A DNA stretch of 32,482 bases from Candidatus Moraniibacteriota bacterium (GTDB lineage: Bacteria; Patescibacteriota; Minisyncoccia; Moranbacterales; DUUL01). Below the pieces are notes generated by a model, which saw only the letters and a program-made list of their open reading frames with translations, searched no databases and was not told the origin of the DNA. Where the stretch lies: contig JALVDV010000005.1 in NCBI GenBank assembly GCA_027008775.1, positions 67,300 through 99,781 on the forward strand, written 5' to 3'. The position numbers and the translations under genes were made by a program. This document shows positions 14,859-21,306 of the stretch, piece by piece. Numbering within the stretch: the stretch's first letter is position 1; the number at the start of each line of letters is the position of its first letter.

Positions 14859-14873
14859 TTGTTAGTCTAACAA
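14859..14873. promoter_or_regulatory. 7-1-7 palindrome before the peroxiredoxin, candidate PerR box
   Basis: TTGTTAG-T-CTAACAA, perfect 7-bp arms with a single central base, the geometry of PerR/Fur-family boxes. It overlaps a possible -35 (TTGTTA) 16 bases before TATTAA, 30 bases upstream of the peroxiredoxin start. That is a good position for repression. Confidence 0.5.
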
Positions 14874-14903
14874 TTAAATTTATTAATAATTAAAAAATAA
14901 AAA

Positions 14904-15563
14904 ATGATGTTTGAAGAAGAAAATGGATTACCGTTGTTAGGAGATGCGTTTCCGGAGATGGAAGTACAAACCACTCACGGAAAAATGACTTTTCCTAAAG
15001 ATTTAAAAGGAAAATGGACGGTGTTATTTAGTCATCCGGCCGATTTTACGCCGGTTTGCACCACCGAGTTTGTGGCTTTTAACAAAAGATTTAACAAGTT
15101 TAAAAAGCTGAACTGTCAACTGATTGGTTTATCCATTGATCAAGTTTTCTCTCACATTAAATGGACGGAGTGGATAGAAGAGAATTTGGGAGAAAAAATT
15201 AAATTTCCAATCATTGCCGATGATATGGGTCTAACCGCTGAAAAATTGGGAATGATTCAGCCGGCTAAAGGAACCAATACCGTCAGGGCCGTCTTTATTA
15301 TTGACCCAAAAGCGGTCATCAGAACGATTTTGTACTACCCGCAGGAGGTGGGACGAAGTGTGGACGAAATCTTACGTACGGTAAACGCTTTGCAGGTTTC
15401 CGACGCTAATGGTGTGGCTTGTCCGGAAAATTATCCTGACAATGAGTTGGTTGGCAAAGATGTCATTATTCCTCCGGCTACCGACGAAAAGACCGCCAAG
15501 AAACGCAAGAAACAAAAAGGTTGTTTTGATTGGTGGTTTTGTCACAAGCCTTTGAAAAAATAG
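14904..15563 (+). CDS. Peroxiredoxin, Prx6 class (archaeal-like)
   Basis: A 219-residue thiol peroxidase. The peroxidatic cysteine is C52 in 'FTPVCTTEF', with the preceding 'HPADFTP' active-site segment. The C-terminal extension ends '[14 protein letters not shown]', placing C207 and C213, the arrangement of archaeal Prx6 enzymes such as Aeropyrum thioredoxin peroxidase. The enzyme reduces H2O2 and organic peroxides, with an external thiol system as reductant. It follows the PerR-like gene and a 7-1-7 palindrome, indicating peroxide-responsive control. ATG 14907 is an alternative start. A Lys/Arg-rich insertion precedes the tail. Confidence 0.95.
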   Translation: MMFEEENGLPLLGDAFPEMEVQTTHGKMTFPKDLKGKWTVLFSHPADFTPVCTTEFVAFNKRFNKFKKLNCQLIGLSIDQVFSHIKWTEWIEENLGEKIKFPIIADDMGLTAEKLGMIQPAKGTNTVRAVFIIDPKAVIRTILYYPQEVGRSVDEILRTVNALQVSDANGVACPENYPDNELVGKDVIIPPATDEKTAKKRKKQKGCFDWWFCHKPLKK

Positions 15564-15631
15564 CGATTTTGTTGGTTGACTTGATTTGATTTTACAGTTT
15601 GAGGAACTCCGGTAAATAATAACTAGCTGTT

Positions 15632-15659
15632 AAAACCCCGGCGACAAGCCGGGGTTTTT
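15632..15659 (+). terminator. Terminator of the peroxiredoxin gene
   Basis: An 11-bp stem AAAACCCCGGC / GCCGGGGTTTT around GACAA, ending in T5. Confidence 0.93.
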
Positions 15660-15704
15660 GTTGGTGTAGATGTTGGTCGGGTTAGTGACATGGAAAAACT
15701 TTAC

Positions 15705-15738
15705 GAAAAAGCACTGCGCTTAGCGCAGTGCTTGTTGT
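15705..15738 (-). terminator. Terminator of the 15751-16566 membrane protein gene
   Basis: Perfect stem AGCACTGCGC / GCGCAGTGCT with a 3-base loop, followed on the minus strand by T5. A looser T-rich run on the plus side could make it bidirectional. Confidence 0.88.
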
Positions 15739-15750
15739 TTTTAGAGAATT

Positions 15751-16566
15751 TTAGGTTTTTTTGGTGGGAAGAAATATCTCCACCAAGTTTGCTAAGAACA
15801 AGAATAGAAAAATGTAAATGCCATTTTGAATAATTAGAGCGAGAAGCTCTAATTTTACTCCGGCGCTGTTGGTATAATAAACCACAACTGGAGTCAGCAC
15901 TATAGCAGCAGCCAAGAAACCTTCTCCCGCTTCTTCCAACTTGCTATCACTTTTCAGTTCCGGCCATCTCCGGAACCAGCGATGAGCCAGCCAGTCCATC
16001 AGACCGAATTTTAGATAAATAACGACCAGTGCTGTGTAAGCCAACTCCCGAATAAAAAAGGAGAGCTCCAAGCTGCTTGCCCACGTGGTTAAAAACACAA
16101 ACACAACGTAGGTAAGCATAAACTCCAAAAATCCCCAGGCCGGAATGTTGTGCTTGAGTAATATTAATGCCAAGCACCCCAGTCCCAAAAGAACTGCCTG
16201 CGCCAGAAAAAGGCCTCCCCACCACTTCTCTTTGTGTGGCCGGGATTTTTTTATAATTCCTCCCGGTTGGGAAAGGTAATAATAATCTTCGGTACAATTT
16301 TTTTCGGCCACAACTTTTGGCAAAAAATGCCAAAAGTTTTTCTTACAATCACGCAAATGCGTGATTGAGATTTTTTCGCCGGAATACAGTTGCGCGGCTT
16401 CTTCCGCAATTAGCCCTTTCGGAAGAGATTGTTCAGGGACGATGGTCCAAAAACCGGCGCCGTGGTCAATAAATACCGCTTTATCAACAAAAATCTCGGC
16501 ATTGGCATTATTGATAAAAATTATTACAGAAAAAATCATTACTGCTGTTGCTATAAAACTTCTCAT
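15751..16566 (-). CDS. Membrane protein with extracytoplasmic N-domain, unknown family
   Basis: A 271-residue protein not assigned to a family. A signal peptide (1-23, cleavage near 'NANA') is followed by a domain of about 90 residues containing two cysteines (in 'RDCKKNFWHF' and 'EKNCTED') likely to form a disulfide. Then come about five or six hydrophobic segments ('FLAQAVLLGLGCLALILL', 'LEFMLTYVVFVFLTTWA', 'IRELAYTALVVIYLKF', 'FLAAAIVLTPVVVYYTN', 'LIIQNGIYIFLFLFLANLVEIF'). A strong GGAGAAAGG Shine-Dalgarno fixes the start. It stands alone, with its own promoter and terminator. No catalytic motif is evident. Confidence 0.75.
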   Translation of the reverse strand: MRSFIATAVMIFSVIIFINNANAEIFVDKAVFIDHGAGFWTIVPEQSLPKGLIAEEAAQLYSGEKISITHLRDCKKNFWHFLPKVVAEKNCTEDYYYLSQPGGIIKKSRPHKEKWWGGLFLAQAVLLGLGCLALILLKHNIPAWGFLEFMLTYVVFVFLTTWASSLELSFFIRELAYTALVVIYLKFGLMDWLAHRWFRRWPELKSDSKLEEAGEGFLAAAIVLTPVVVYYTNSAGVKLELLALIIQNGIYIFLFLFLANLVEIFLPTKKT

Positions 16567-16906
16567 ACCCTTTCTCCTTTCCTTTTCTATATTTTTTATT
16601 TTTTAACCTAAAAATTTCTATTTCAAAGAACAGCCTCTTATTTTCGCCCGAAAATTACTTTTTGTCAAGATTTTTTAGTCATCCAATTTAAAATCCCTAC
16701 GCCATTATAGATGTCCCACCCTAGTTATTACTAGCGGATCGTTATCACCGGATTAAAAGTACAAAACAACAATCGGATATCGATTGAGATGAAATTCAAG
16801 ATATTTAACCCCCAGTTTGTTACCGGGGTTTTAAAGTGGGAAGAAATTTTTGGTGCAAGTAAGAAAAGGATTTTTTTGGAAAAGATTTTTTTGCTTAACA
16901 ACCTTT
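16567..16906. other. Intergenic region, promoter plus minor hairpins
   Basis: Contains the minus-strand promoter for the membrane protein, a small CTAGT/ACTAG hairpin near 16730 and an AACCCC/GGGGTT hairpin (16807-16830) that may weakly end the cohesin-gene transcript. No gene is seen. Confidence 0.5.
16640..16668 (-). promoter_or_regulatory. Promoter of the 15751-16566 gene
   Basis: Minus strand TTGACA, 17 bases, GAAAAT; good -35, weaker -10, about 75 bases before the start codon. Confidence 0.5.
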
Positions 16907-17560
16907 TTATCTTACTCTAATCAAGACAAGTCTGGTTGTTTTATTACCGGCTTTGTCATAGGCTCTGACTTTCAGTAAATGCAGACCTCTCGGGGTGTTG
17001 GCGGGAATGGTGAACTTTGGATTTTTGTTTTTATATTTTTTATGGAGGAAATAAAATTTGTAACGTTTAATTCCATTTCGTCCTTTGCCAATTTTTTTCT
17101 TATCGGTTGCTTGAAAATAAACAACCTCCCCCGCTCTTTTTGTTAAAAACTTTGGCAAGTTAAATATTTTTGGTTTTTTGGTATCAACTTTTATTTTGTA
17201 ACGCTTTGATTCTCCAATCAAATTTCCGTTTTGATCAAAATATTTAAACTTTATTTTATAACGCCCGTTCTTTTTTATTTTTTTACCAACTTTCCATTTT
17301 CCGTCACTCCTAATGGTTGCTTCATCCTTAAGTTTCCCATCAATAAATAATTTCACTTTCCCTCCGGCCAATCCTTCCGCTTGAGAGCTAAATGCTAATT
17401 TTTTACTCTTTAAGTAAACGGTTTTCTTTTTGTTCAACCGATATTTTTTTCGATGATATTTTATTCTAACATCAGGATCTATGTCATTTATGGCTGAGTC
17501 TGTTGTATTATTATAAACACAATCTTCCTCCAGCACCGGAGACCCCCCCGACACATCCAT
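16907..17560 (-). CDS. 3' part of the cohesin-domain surface protein gene (after frameshift)
   Basis: This frame continues the upstream ORF and is not an independent gene. It begins inside the thrombospondin-like motif ('GGSPVLEEDCVY'), has no ribosome binding site, and its first ATG overlaps the upstream coding region. It encodes about 200 residues: a short acidic segment, then a Lys-rich region with Ig-like features ('VKLFIDGKLKDEATIRSDGKWKV' type, 'IKFKYFDQNGNLIGES') and a last 'HLLKVRAYDKAGNKTTRLVLIRV' strand pattern as in bacterial Ig-like domains. It lacks a sorting motif or membrane anchor. Together with the upstream frame the full product would be about 617 residues. Confidence 0.7.
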   Translation of the reverse strand: MDVSGGSPVLEEDCVYNNTTDSAINDIDPDVRIKYHRKKYRLNKKKTVYLKSKKLAFSSQAEGLAGGKVKLFIDGKLKDEATIRSDGKWKVGKKIKKNGRYKIKFKYFDQNGNLIGESKRYKIKVDTKKPKIFNLPKFLTKRAGEVVYFQATDKKKIGKGRNGIKRYKFYFLHKKYKNKNPKFTIPANTPRGLHLLKVRAYDKAGNKTTRLVLIRVR

Positions 17561-18758
17561 CCGGTGAACTGGAAATTACAGTTCTTGTTTTTTTGTTATT
17601 TTGTTGGCATTCGCTCCATTCCGAATAAGTGAAATCCGTGCAAGTGGGAAGACTGGTATCAACTGTAAAACTGTTTACATTCAGAGGACTGGATTGATTG
17701 CCGGCTTCATCGGTAACGGTGATGGTACAATTGGAATGTGCCCCATTGTCCAAATGATTGAAAGTGATGGTGTTGTTACCGACAACTGCGTTAGTTGTGG
17801 AAGATGAACAATCTCCGGCATAAGTAATCGCACCGGCCTCGGTTGAATTAAATGTGTAGTCAGGTGTATCATCGTTGGTGGGATTATCAACGGGAGTAAC
17901 CTCGTTAAGAGTCGGCGTAACAGTGTCTATTCTGAATGGACTAACGGAGATAGTGGAAGACAGACCGGTGCCGGAATCTGTGACGGTTAAAGAACAATCA
18001 TTATAATCGCCATCAGGCATGGGGTTGCTGGCGGTTGCACTGTTGTTACCGGCTCCCACACTGTTGTGTGTCTCCGAAAAATAACCATCACAAGCTCCTC
18101 CCCAATCGGGTGTACCTAAGTCAACATTGTTACTGTAACTGAAAACATAAGTGGGGGTGTTATTATTGGTTGGGGTGGGAACGGGGGTTACTTCTGTAAT
18201 CACCGGTGGTGAATCGTTTTGATGGGTAACAGTGGCGCCGGTTAACGTGCCAGTATTAATATCCCCCTCGGAATTCTCGCTCATTTCATTAACCCTGATG
18301 CTTAGTTGCGTGCTACCGGGAGTGAAAGTGGCGGTTGTTTTCAAATGTATTGTGATTATATTTTGGTTTGGACCCATGGTGCCATTATCAGCTATCATAC
18401 CGGCGAAACGAAAATGACCGGCGGCAATATCATCAACATTTGAACCCATGGTATAATCTTGAGTATCATCACCTTTGTGAAAGCCCTTGCCGTCATCGGC
18501 ATTAGGGTCTTCTCCTTGACTGGTATCAACAGTAATATAGGCTGGATCAAAATCGAGATACATATTAAAACTGTTTAGATGTTTGCTACCGGTGTCAACA
18601 TAAACCTTTACATCAAAATTCTGATTTTCCGGTTGATTTTGGTTAGCCGGTATAATCCAAACATCACCTTCAGCGGCCAAGGAAGTACCGGCAGCAATGA
18701 TGAAGGTCACTGTAGCTACAACGATGATATTCAAAAATTTGAGTACTTTGTTTTTCAT
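17511..18758 (-). CDS. Secreted cohesin-domain protein with Ig-like repeats, 5' part of a frameshifted gene
   Basis: Signal peptide (1-29). Then a cohesin-like domain (about 32-180): 'FDVKVYVDTGSKHLNSFNMYLDFDP' at its start and 'NIITIHLKTTATFTPGSTQLSI' near its end match cohesin strands. Two Ig-like units follow, each introduced by 'EVTPV..PTN..TP.Y.F' and ending with a Cys pair. Then comes a thrombospondin-type 'YSEWSECQ' motif. The frame stops shortly after a run of seven G (minus strand); removing one G joins it to the next frame and restores 'DGCVGGSPVLEEDCVY', the known form of this motif. Cohesins bind dockerins, and the gene directly upstream encodes a dockerin, 55 bases away in the same orientation. 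Cohesin type and binding are inferred. Confidence 0.72.
   Translation of the reverse strand: MKNKVLKFLNIIVVATVTFIIAAGTSLAAEGDVWIIPANQNQPENQNFDVKVYVDTGSKHLNSFNMYLDFDPAYITVDTSQGEDPNADDGKGFHKGDDTQDYTMGSNVDDIAAGHFRFAGMIADNGTMGPNQNIITIHLKTTATFTPGSTQLSIRVNEMSENSEGDINTGTLTGATVTHQNDSPPVITEVTPVPTPTNNNTPTYVFSYSNNVDLGTPDWGGACDGYFSETHNSVGAGNNSATASNPMPDGDYNDCSLTVTDSGTGLSSTISVSPFRIDTVTPTLNEVTPVDNPTNDDTPDYTFNSTEAGAITYAGDCSSSTTNAVVGNNTITFNHLDNGAHSNCTITVTDEAGNQSSPLNVNSFTVDTSLPTCTDFTYSEWSECQQNNKKTRTVISSSPDGCVGGVSGAGGRLCL
17543..17549. other. C7/G7 homopolymer causing the frameshift
   Basis: Seven C on the plus strand (G7 in the mRNA). With six, the two frames fuse into one 617-residue ORF. Either a sequencing/assembly indel, a phase-variable tract or a real disruption. 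Confidence 0.85.
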
Positions 18759-18813
18759 TTGTTTTTACTTTAATTTAATCAATTCAATAACTTTAATTAA
18801 TTGGGTAACAATC

Positions 18814-20247
18814 TTAGTATCTGGAAAATCTGGCAAATTTGGCGAAAACAGCTATATTGTATTGTTCATCGTCGCCTTGATTCTGCATAGCCGTACGAAT
18901 GTAATGCAATATACTTTCCCTTGAGGAGGAATGAGAGTACTCTTGTAATTCCAACCATTCATAGAGAGTGGCCGCATCATCATTATAAACCCCACCGCTA
19001 CCATCTATATAATTGGAAAATGTTATGTTATTGGGGTCAATAACCGCCCCACTGGTAAAAGTATTAGCTAAGTATTGTAATTTTTCCTCGGTCCATTGGT
19101 TTCTTAAACCGGCATCATACAAGGAGAAAACAAATTCTGCCAGACGCGCTCCGTGATTTACATCTTCCATTCTATCTTGAGAATTGGGATCAACATCGGC
19201 CGGCCAATAATACCAAGTTAAAAAATGATCGTTTTGGCCGGAAGTTTGTTGGGTGGTGTTCCACCAAATATAGTTGCCAACTTGGGTAACGATATCTCGA
19301 TAAGTATCATTAGCGTGTCCGTCAGCTATGCTGGCTCGATACATTTCAACCAAAGGTTCGGCAATTATGACCGTTAAATTAATAGGGGCTTCTCGGTTGG
19401 AATAATCCAAACTATCCTCTATATGACCGTTGGGATATTGATAATATGTACCTGTTGTGCCATCGCCGTAGGGCGAATCACCATCGTTAACGAAGGGATT
19501 TTGAATACTGTAAAGTTGTTCAACCATATCATAATATCTGTCTGCGTGTGCTCCGAATTCGGGCTGAAGATTGGGATCTTCCTTAACAATTCTGGCAAAA
19601 GCGGCCAGTGGGTAGGCATATAAAGCGTTTGCCAACATTTCAGAATAGCGAGCCTGTCCATCTTGACCAAAACTTTCTCTAAATCCCCAACCGGGCAAAA
19701 CCGTACCGGTGCGATCATCAATCCTGTTGGTGAGAATATCATTGCCATCGGCCACAATTTCCAACAGTTCATCCAATTTGCGAAGGAGGCGAACATCATA
19801 GGAAGCTTCATACATATCAATGTAAGCTCTCATATAGGCGCCGTGATCCCAACCACTGGGATGATCATCAACGCCAAACTTTCCGACGAAATAATCGTTC
19901 TTAAGATCTTCATGTTGGCCGAGAAACCATTGTACCTCTTGCGTCAGATCGGGAAAATTGTTGTCGCACCAACCATTGTCGTCAACCGGTAATCCCAAGG
20001 AATAACGGAAAAGAAGTTGGGCATCGGTTTGGTTGATCTGATTGTCGCAGTTGACATCGCCGGTGGTAGCTGTGTCTACCCAGTTTGTGCCGGATAAATC
20101 ATTATTTAAGATTTTACGCATGGTTAAGCTGGCATCAAGAACACTTATTTTTCCGGAATTATTAACATCGGCACGAATGGTGTTGTCCGCTTGGGCAACA
20201 GAAGTAAAAAGTAAAAGAAATAGAATTATAATTAATGTTTTTTTCAT
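18814..20247 (-). CDS. Secreted dockerin protein with an alpha-helical, probably carbohydrate-active domain
   Basis: Signal peptide (1-20). An N-terminal type I dockerin (about 24-90) has both calcium-binding F-hand repeats: 'DVNNSGKISVLD' (D27, N29, S31, D38) and 'DVNCDNQINQTD' (D64, N66, D68, D75), each followed by the recognition-helix pattern 'TMRKIL' or 'LFRYSLGL'. The remaining 390 residues are rich in Trp, Tyr, Asp and Asn with helical spacing ('GWDHGAYMRAYIDMYEAS', 'RYSEMLANALYAYPLAAFARIV', 'NHGARLAEFVFSLYDAGL'), suggesting an (alpha/alpha)-barrel like those of glycoside hydrolases or polysaccharide lyases; the family is not identified. It is the first gene of a two-gene unit with the cohesin protein, an arrangement expected for an enzyme and its scaffold. 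Confidence 0.82.
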   Translation of the reverse strand: MKKTLIIILFLLLFTSVAQADNTIRADVNNSGKISVLDASLTMRKILNNDLSGTNWVDTATTGDVNCDNQINQTDAQLLFRYSLGLPVDDNGWCDNNFPDLTQEVQWFLGQHEDLKNDYFVGKFGVDDHPSGWDHGAYMRAYIDMYEASYDVRLLRKLDELLEIVADGNDILTNRIDDRTGTVLPGWGFRESFGQDGQARYSEMLANALYAYPLAAFARIVKEDPNLQPEFGAHADRYYDMVEQLYSIQNPFVNDGDSPYGDGTTGTYYQYPNGHIEDSLDYSNREAPINLTVIIAEPLVEMYRASIADGHANDTYRDIVTQVGNYIWWNTTQQTSGQNDHFLTWYYWPADVDPNSQDRMEDVNHGARLAEFVFSLYDAGLRNQWTEEKLQYLANTFTSGAVIDPNNITFSNYIDGSGGVYNDDAATLYEWLELQEYSHSSSRESILHYIRTAMQNQGDDEQYNIAVFAKFARFSRY

Positions 20248-20288
20248 TTATTTTTTGTTTTTTAAAGTATGTTAATATCTTCATTGGT

Positions 20289-20317
20289 AGTATATTCCTT
20301 TTGGAGGTGAATGTAAA
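20289..20317 (-). promoter_or_regulatory. Promoter of the dockerin-cohesin unit
   Basis: Minus strand TTTACA, 17 bases, TATACT; about 42 bases before the dockerin gene start. Confidence 0.7.
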
Positions 20318-20367
20318 TTCAATTCCAATTTAAATTTTAGTTGAATAAAGAAAGTGTTGTGATTTTC

Positions 20368-20396
20368 TGGACAAACCTTGTTTTTTGTATTATTTT
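20368..20396 (+). promoter_or_regulatory. Promoter of the T-box/ileS unit
   Basis: TGGACA, 17 bases, TATTTT. The expected start is near 20403, just before the first T-box hairpin. Confidence 0.5.
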
Positions 20397-20402
20397 GAAG
20401 AC

Positions 20403-20740
20403 ACAATTTTAAAACCCTTTGACGGCGACTATCATCGCCGGAGTGTTGGTTGGACAGACATTATAAAGTTTGTACCGAGAAACCCAAACAACACAGGGTG
20501 CGGAAAGAAAGGTTTAGGTTTCAGGACAGTTGACGGTTTAAACGCTACACCAAAACAAATACCTTGTTATTCTGGGATTGCAACAAAACAGATAGTTCAA
20601 CTGCTACAGTTTAAACCGAGTAGAATCCGTCGGTGGGCGCCCGTAAGCGTCAAAACGAAGAGCGTTTTGTTTAGACGCTGAAGTAAGGTGGTACCACGGT
20701 TTTAATCGTCCTTAGACAAGTTTTGTTTAAGGCGTTTTTT
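20403..20740 (+). promoter_or_regulatory. T-box riboswitch (isoleucine type) with transcription terminator
   Basis: The T-box sequence AAGGTGGTACCACGG (20685-20699) is a near-consensus antiterminator element whose bulge TGGT would pair with the tRNA 3' end carrying discriminator A, as in tRNA-Ile. Its AAGG can pair with CCTT at 20710-20713. The competing terminator is CGTCCTTAGACAA / TTGTTTAAGGCG (one bulge) followed by T6. Near the 5' end a perfect hairpin CGGCGA-CTATCA-TCGCCG (20423-20440) displays the Ile codon ATC (20431-20433) in its terminal loop, like the ultrashort stem I of actinobacterial ileS T-boxes. A stem III-like hairpin (AGCGT CAAAACG / CGTTTTG ACGCT) precedes the T-box. Uncharged tRNA-Ile should promote readthrough into the downstream genes, including ileS. 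Confidence 0.85.
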
Positions 20741-20742
20741 AG

Positions 20743-20780
20743 TTACCACGAATTTACAAATAAGCTACAAATCTACGAAT
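20743..20780. repeat. Left terminal inverted repeat of the GxxExxY cassette
   Basis: 38 bp starting TTACCACGAATTTACAAA, beginning 2 bases after the T-box terminator T run. It matches the complement of 21267-21304 at 31 of 38 positions. Confidence 0.8.
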
Positions 20781-20867
20781 TTTAATTTGGTTTTAAATTT
20801 TAGTGTTGACTGTAGTCGTTGTTGATTTGTTTATGCTTAGAAACAGTAAAAAATCTGATGCAAATTT

Positions 20868-21257
20868 ATGAAAGGAAAAATTATCTATAAAGAATTGAGC
20901 TATCAAGTAATGGGAGTTGTTTTTGAGGTGTACAATGAGCTTGGTTATGGTTATCAAGAAAAATATTATGAAAAAGCAATTGCCAAAGCTTTTGATAAAA
21001 AAGGGATTGCTTATAAGCGACAAGTGGCTTATAAAATCAAATTTAAAGGGGGATTTATTGGGATACAATATCTTGATTTTTTGATTGACGACAAAATCGT
21101 ACTAGAGCTTAAGAAGGGAAACTACTTCCCGAAGAGAAATATTGAACAAGTTAAAAGATATTTAAATGTAACAAATAAACAATTGGCTATTTTAGTAAAT
21201 TTTACATCTACAAATGTAAAATCATTAAGAGTATTAAATATTAATAATAAATCTTAA
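20868..21257 (+). CDS. GxxExxY family protein, probable PD-(D/E)XK-type fold
   Basis: A 129-residue protein with the family-naming motif 'GYQEKYYEKA' (G-x-x-E-x-x-Y) after 'VFEVYNELG', and a later 'DFLIDDKIVLELKKG' with the D...E-x-K spacing of PD-(D/E)XK nucleases. The molecular role of the family is not established; nuclease activity is inference. The gene is enclosed by 38-bp imperfect inverted repeats and lies between the ileS T-box terminator and the ileS start, so it would be transcribed under T-box control. No Shine-Dalgarno is seen. The arrangement suggests a mobile passenger gene. Confidence 0.88.
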   Translation: MKGKIIYKELSYQVMGVVFEVYNELGYGYQEKYYEKAIAKAFDKKGIAYKRQVAYKIKFKGGFIGIQYLDFLIDDKIVLELKKGNYFPKRNIEQVKRYLNVTNKQLAILVNFTSTNVKSLRVLNINNKS

Positions 21258-21266
21258 ATCTTCTGC

Positions 21267-21304
21267 ATTTGTAAATTTGTAGTAGATTTGTAGATTCGCG
21301 GTAA
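21267..21304. repeat. Right terminal inverted repeat of the GxxExxY cassette
   Basis: Complement starts TTACCGCGAATCTACAAA; it ends 2 bases before the ileS ATG, so it occupies the place where the ileS ribosome binding site would be expected. Confidence 0.8.
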
Positions 21305-21306
21305 AT

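Larger units (their letters stand above)
20743..21304 (+). mobile_element. Putative GxxExxY cassette (562 bp) inserted between T-box and ileS
   Basis: Two 38-bp imperfect inverted repeats (31/38) bound a single GxxExxY gene. The left end abuts the T-box terminator and the right end stops 2 bases before the ileS ATG. There is no transposase. The inference is that the cassette inserted into an existing T-box-ileS leader. Confidence 0.6.

Noticed and set aside
19419-19820. 133-residue ORF inside the dockerin gene
   Set aside because: Shadow frame without a ribosome binding site; the dockerin frame has clear domain motifs.
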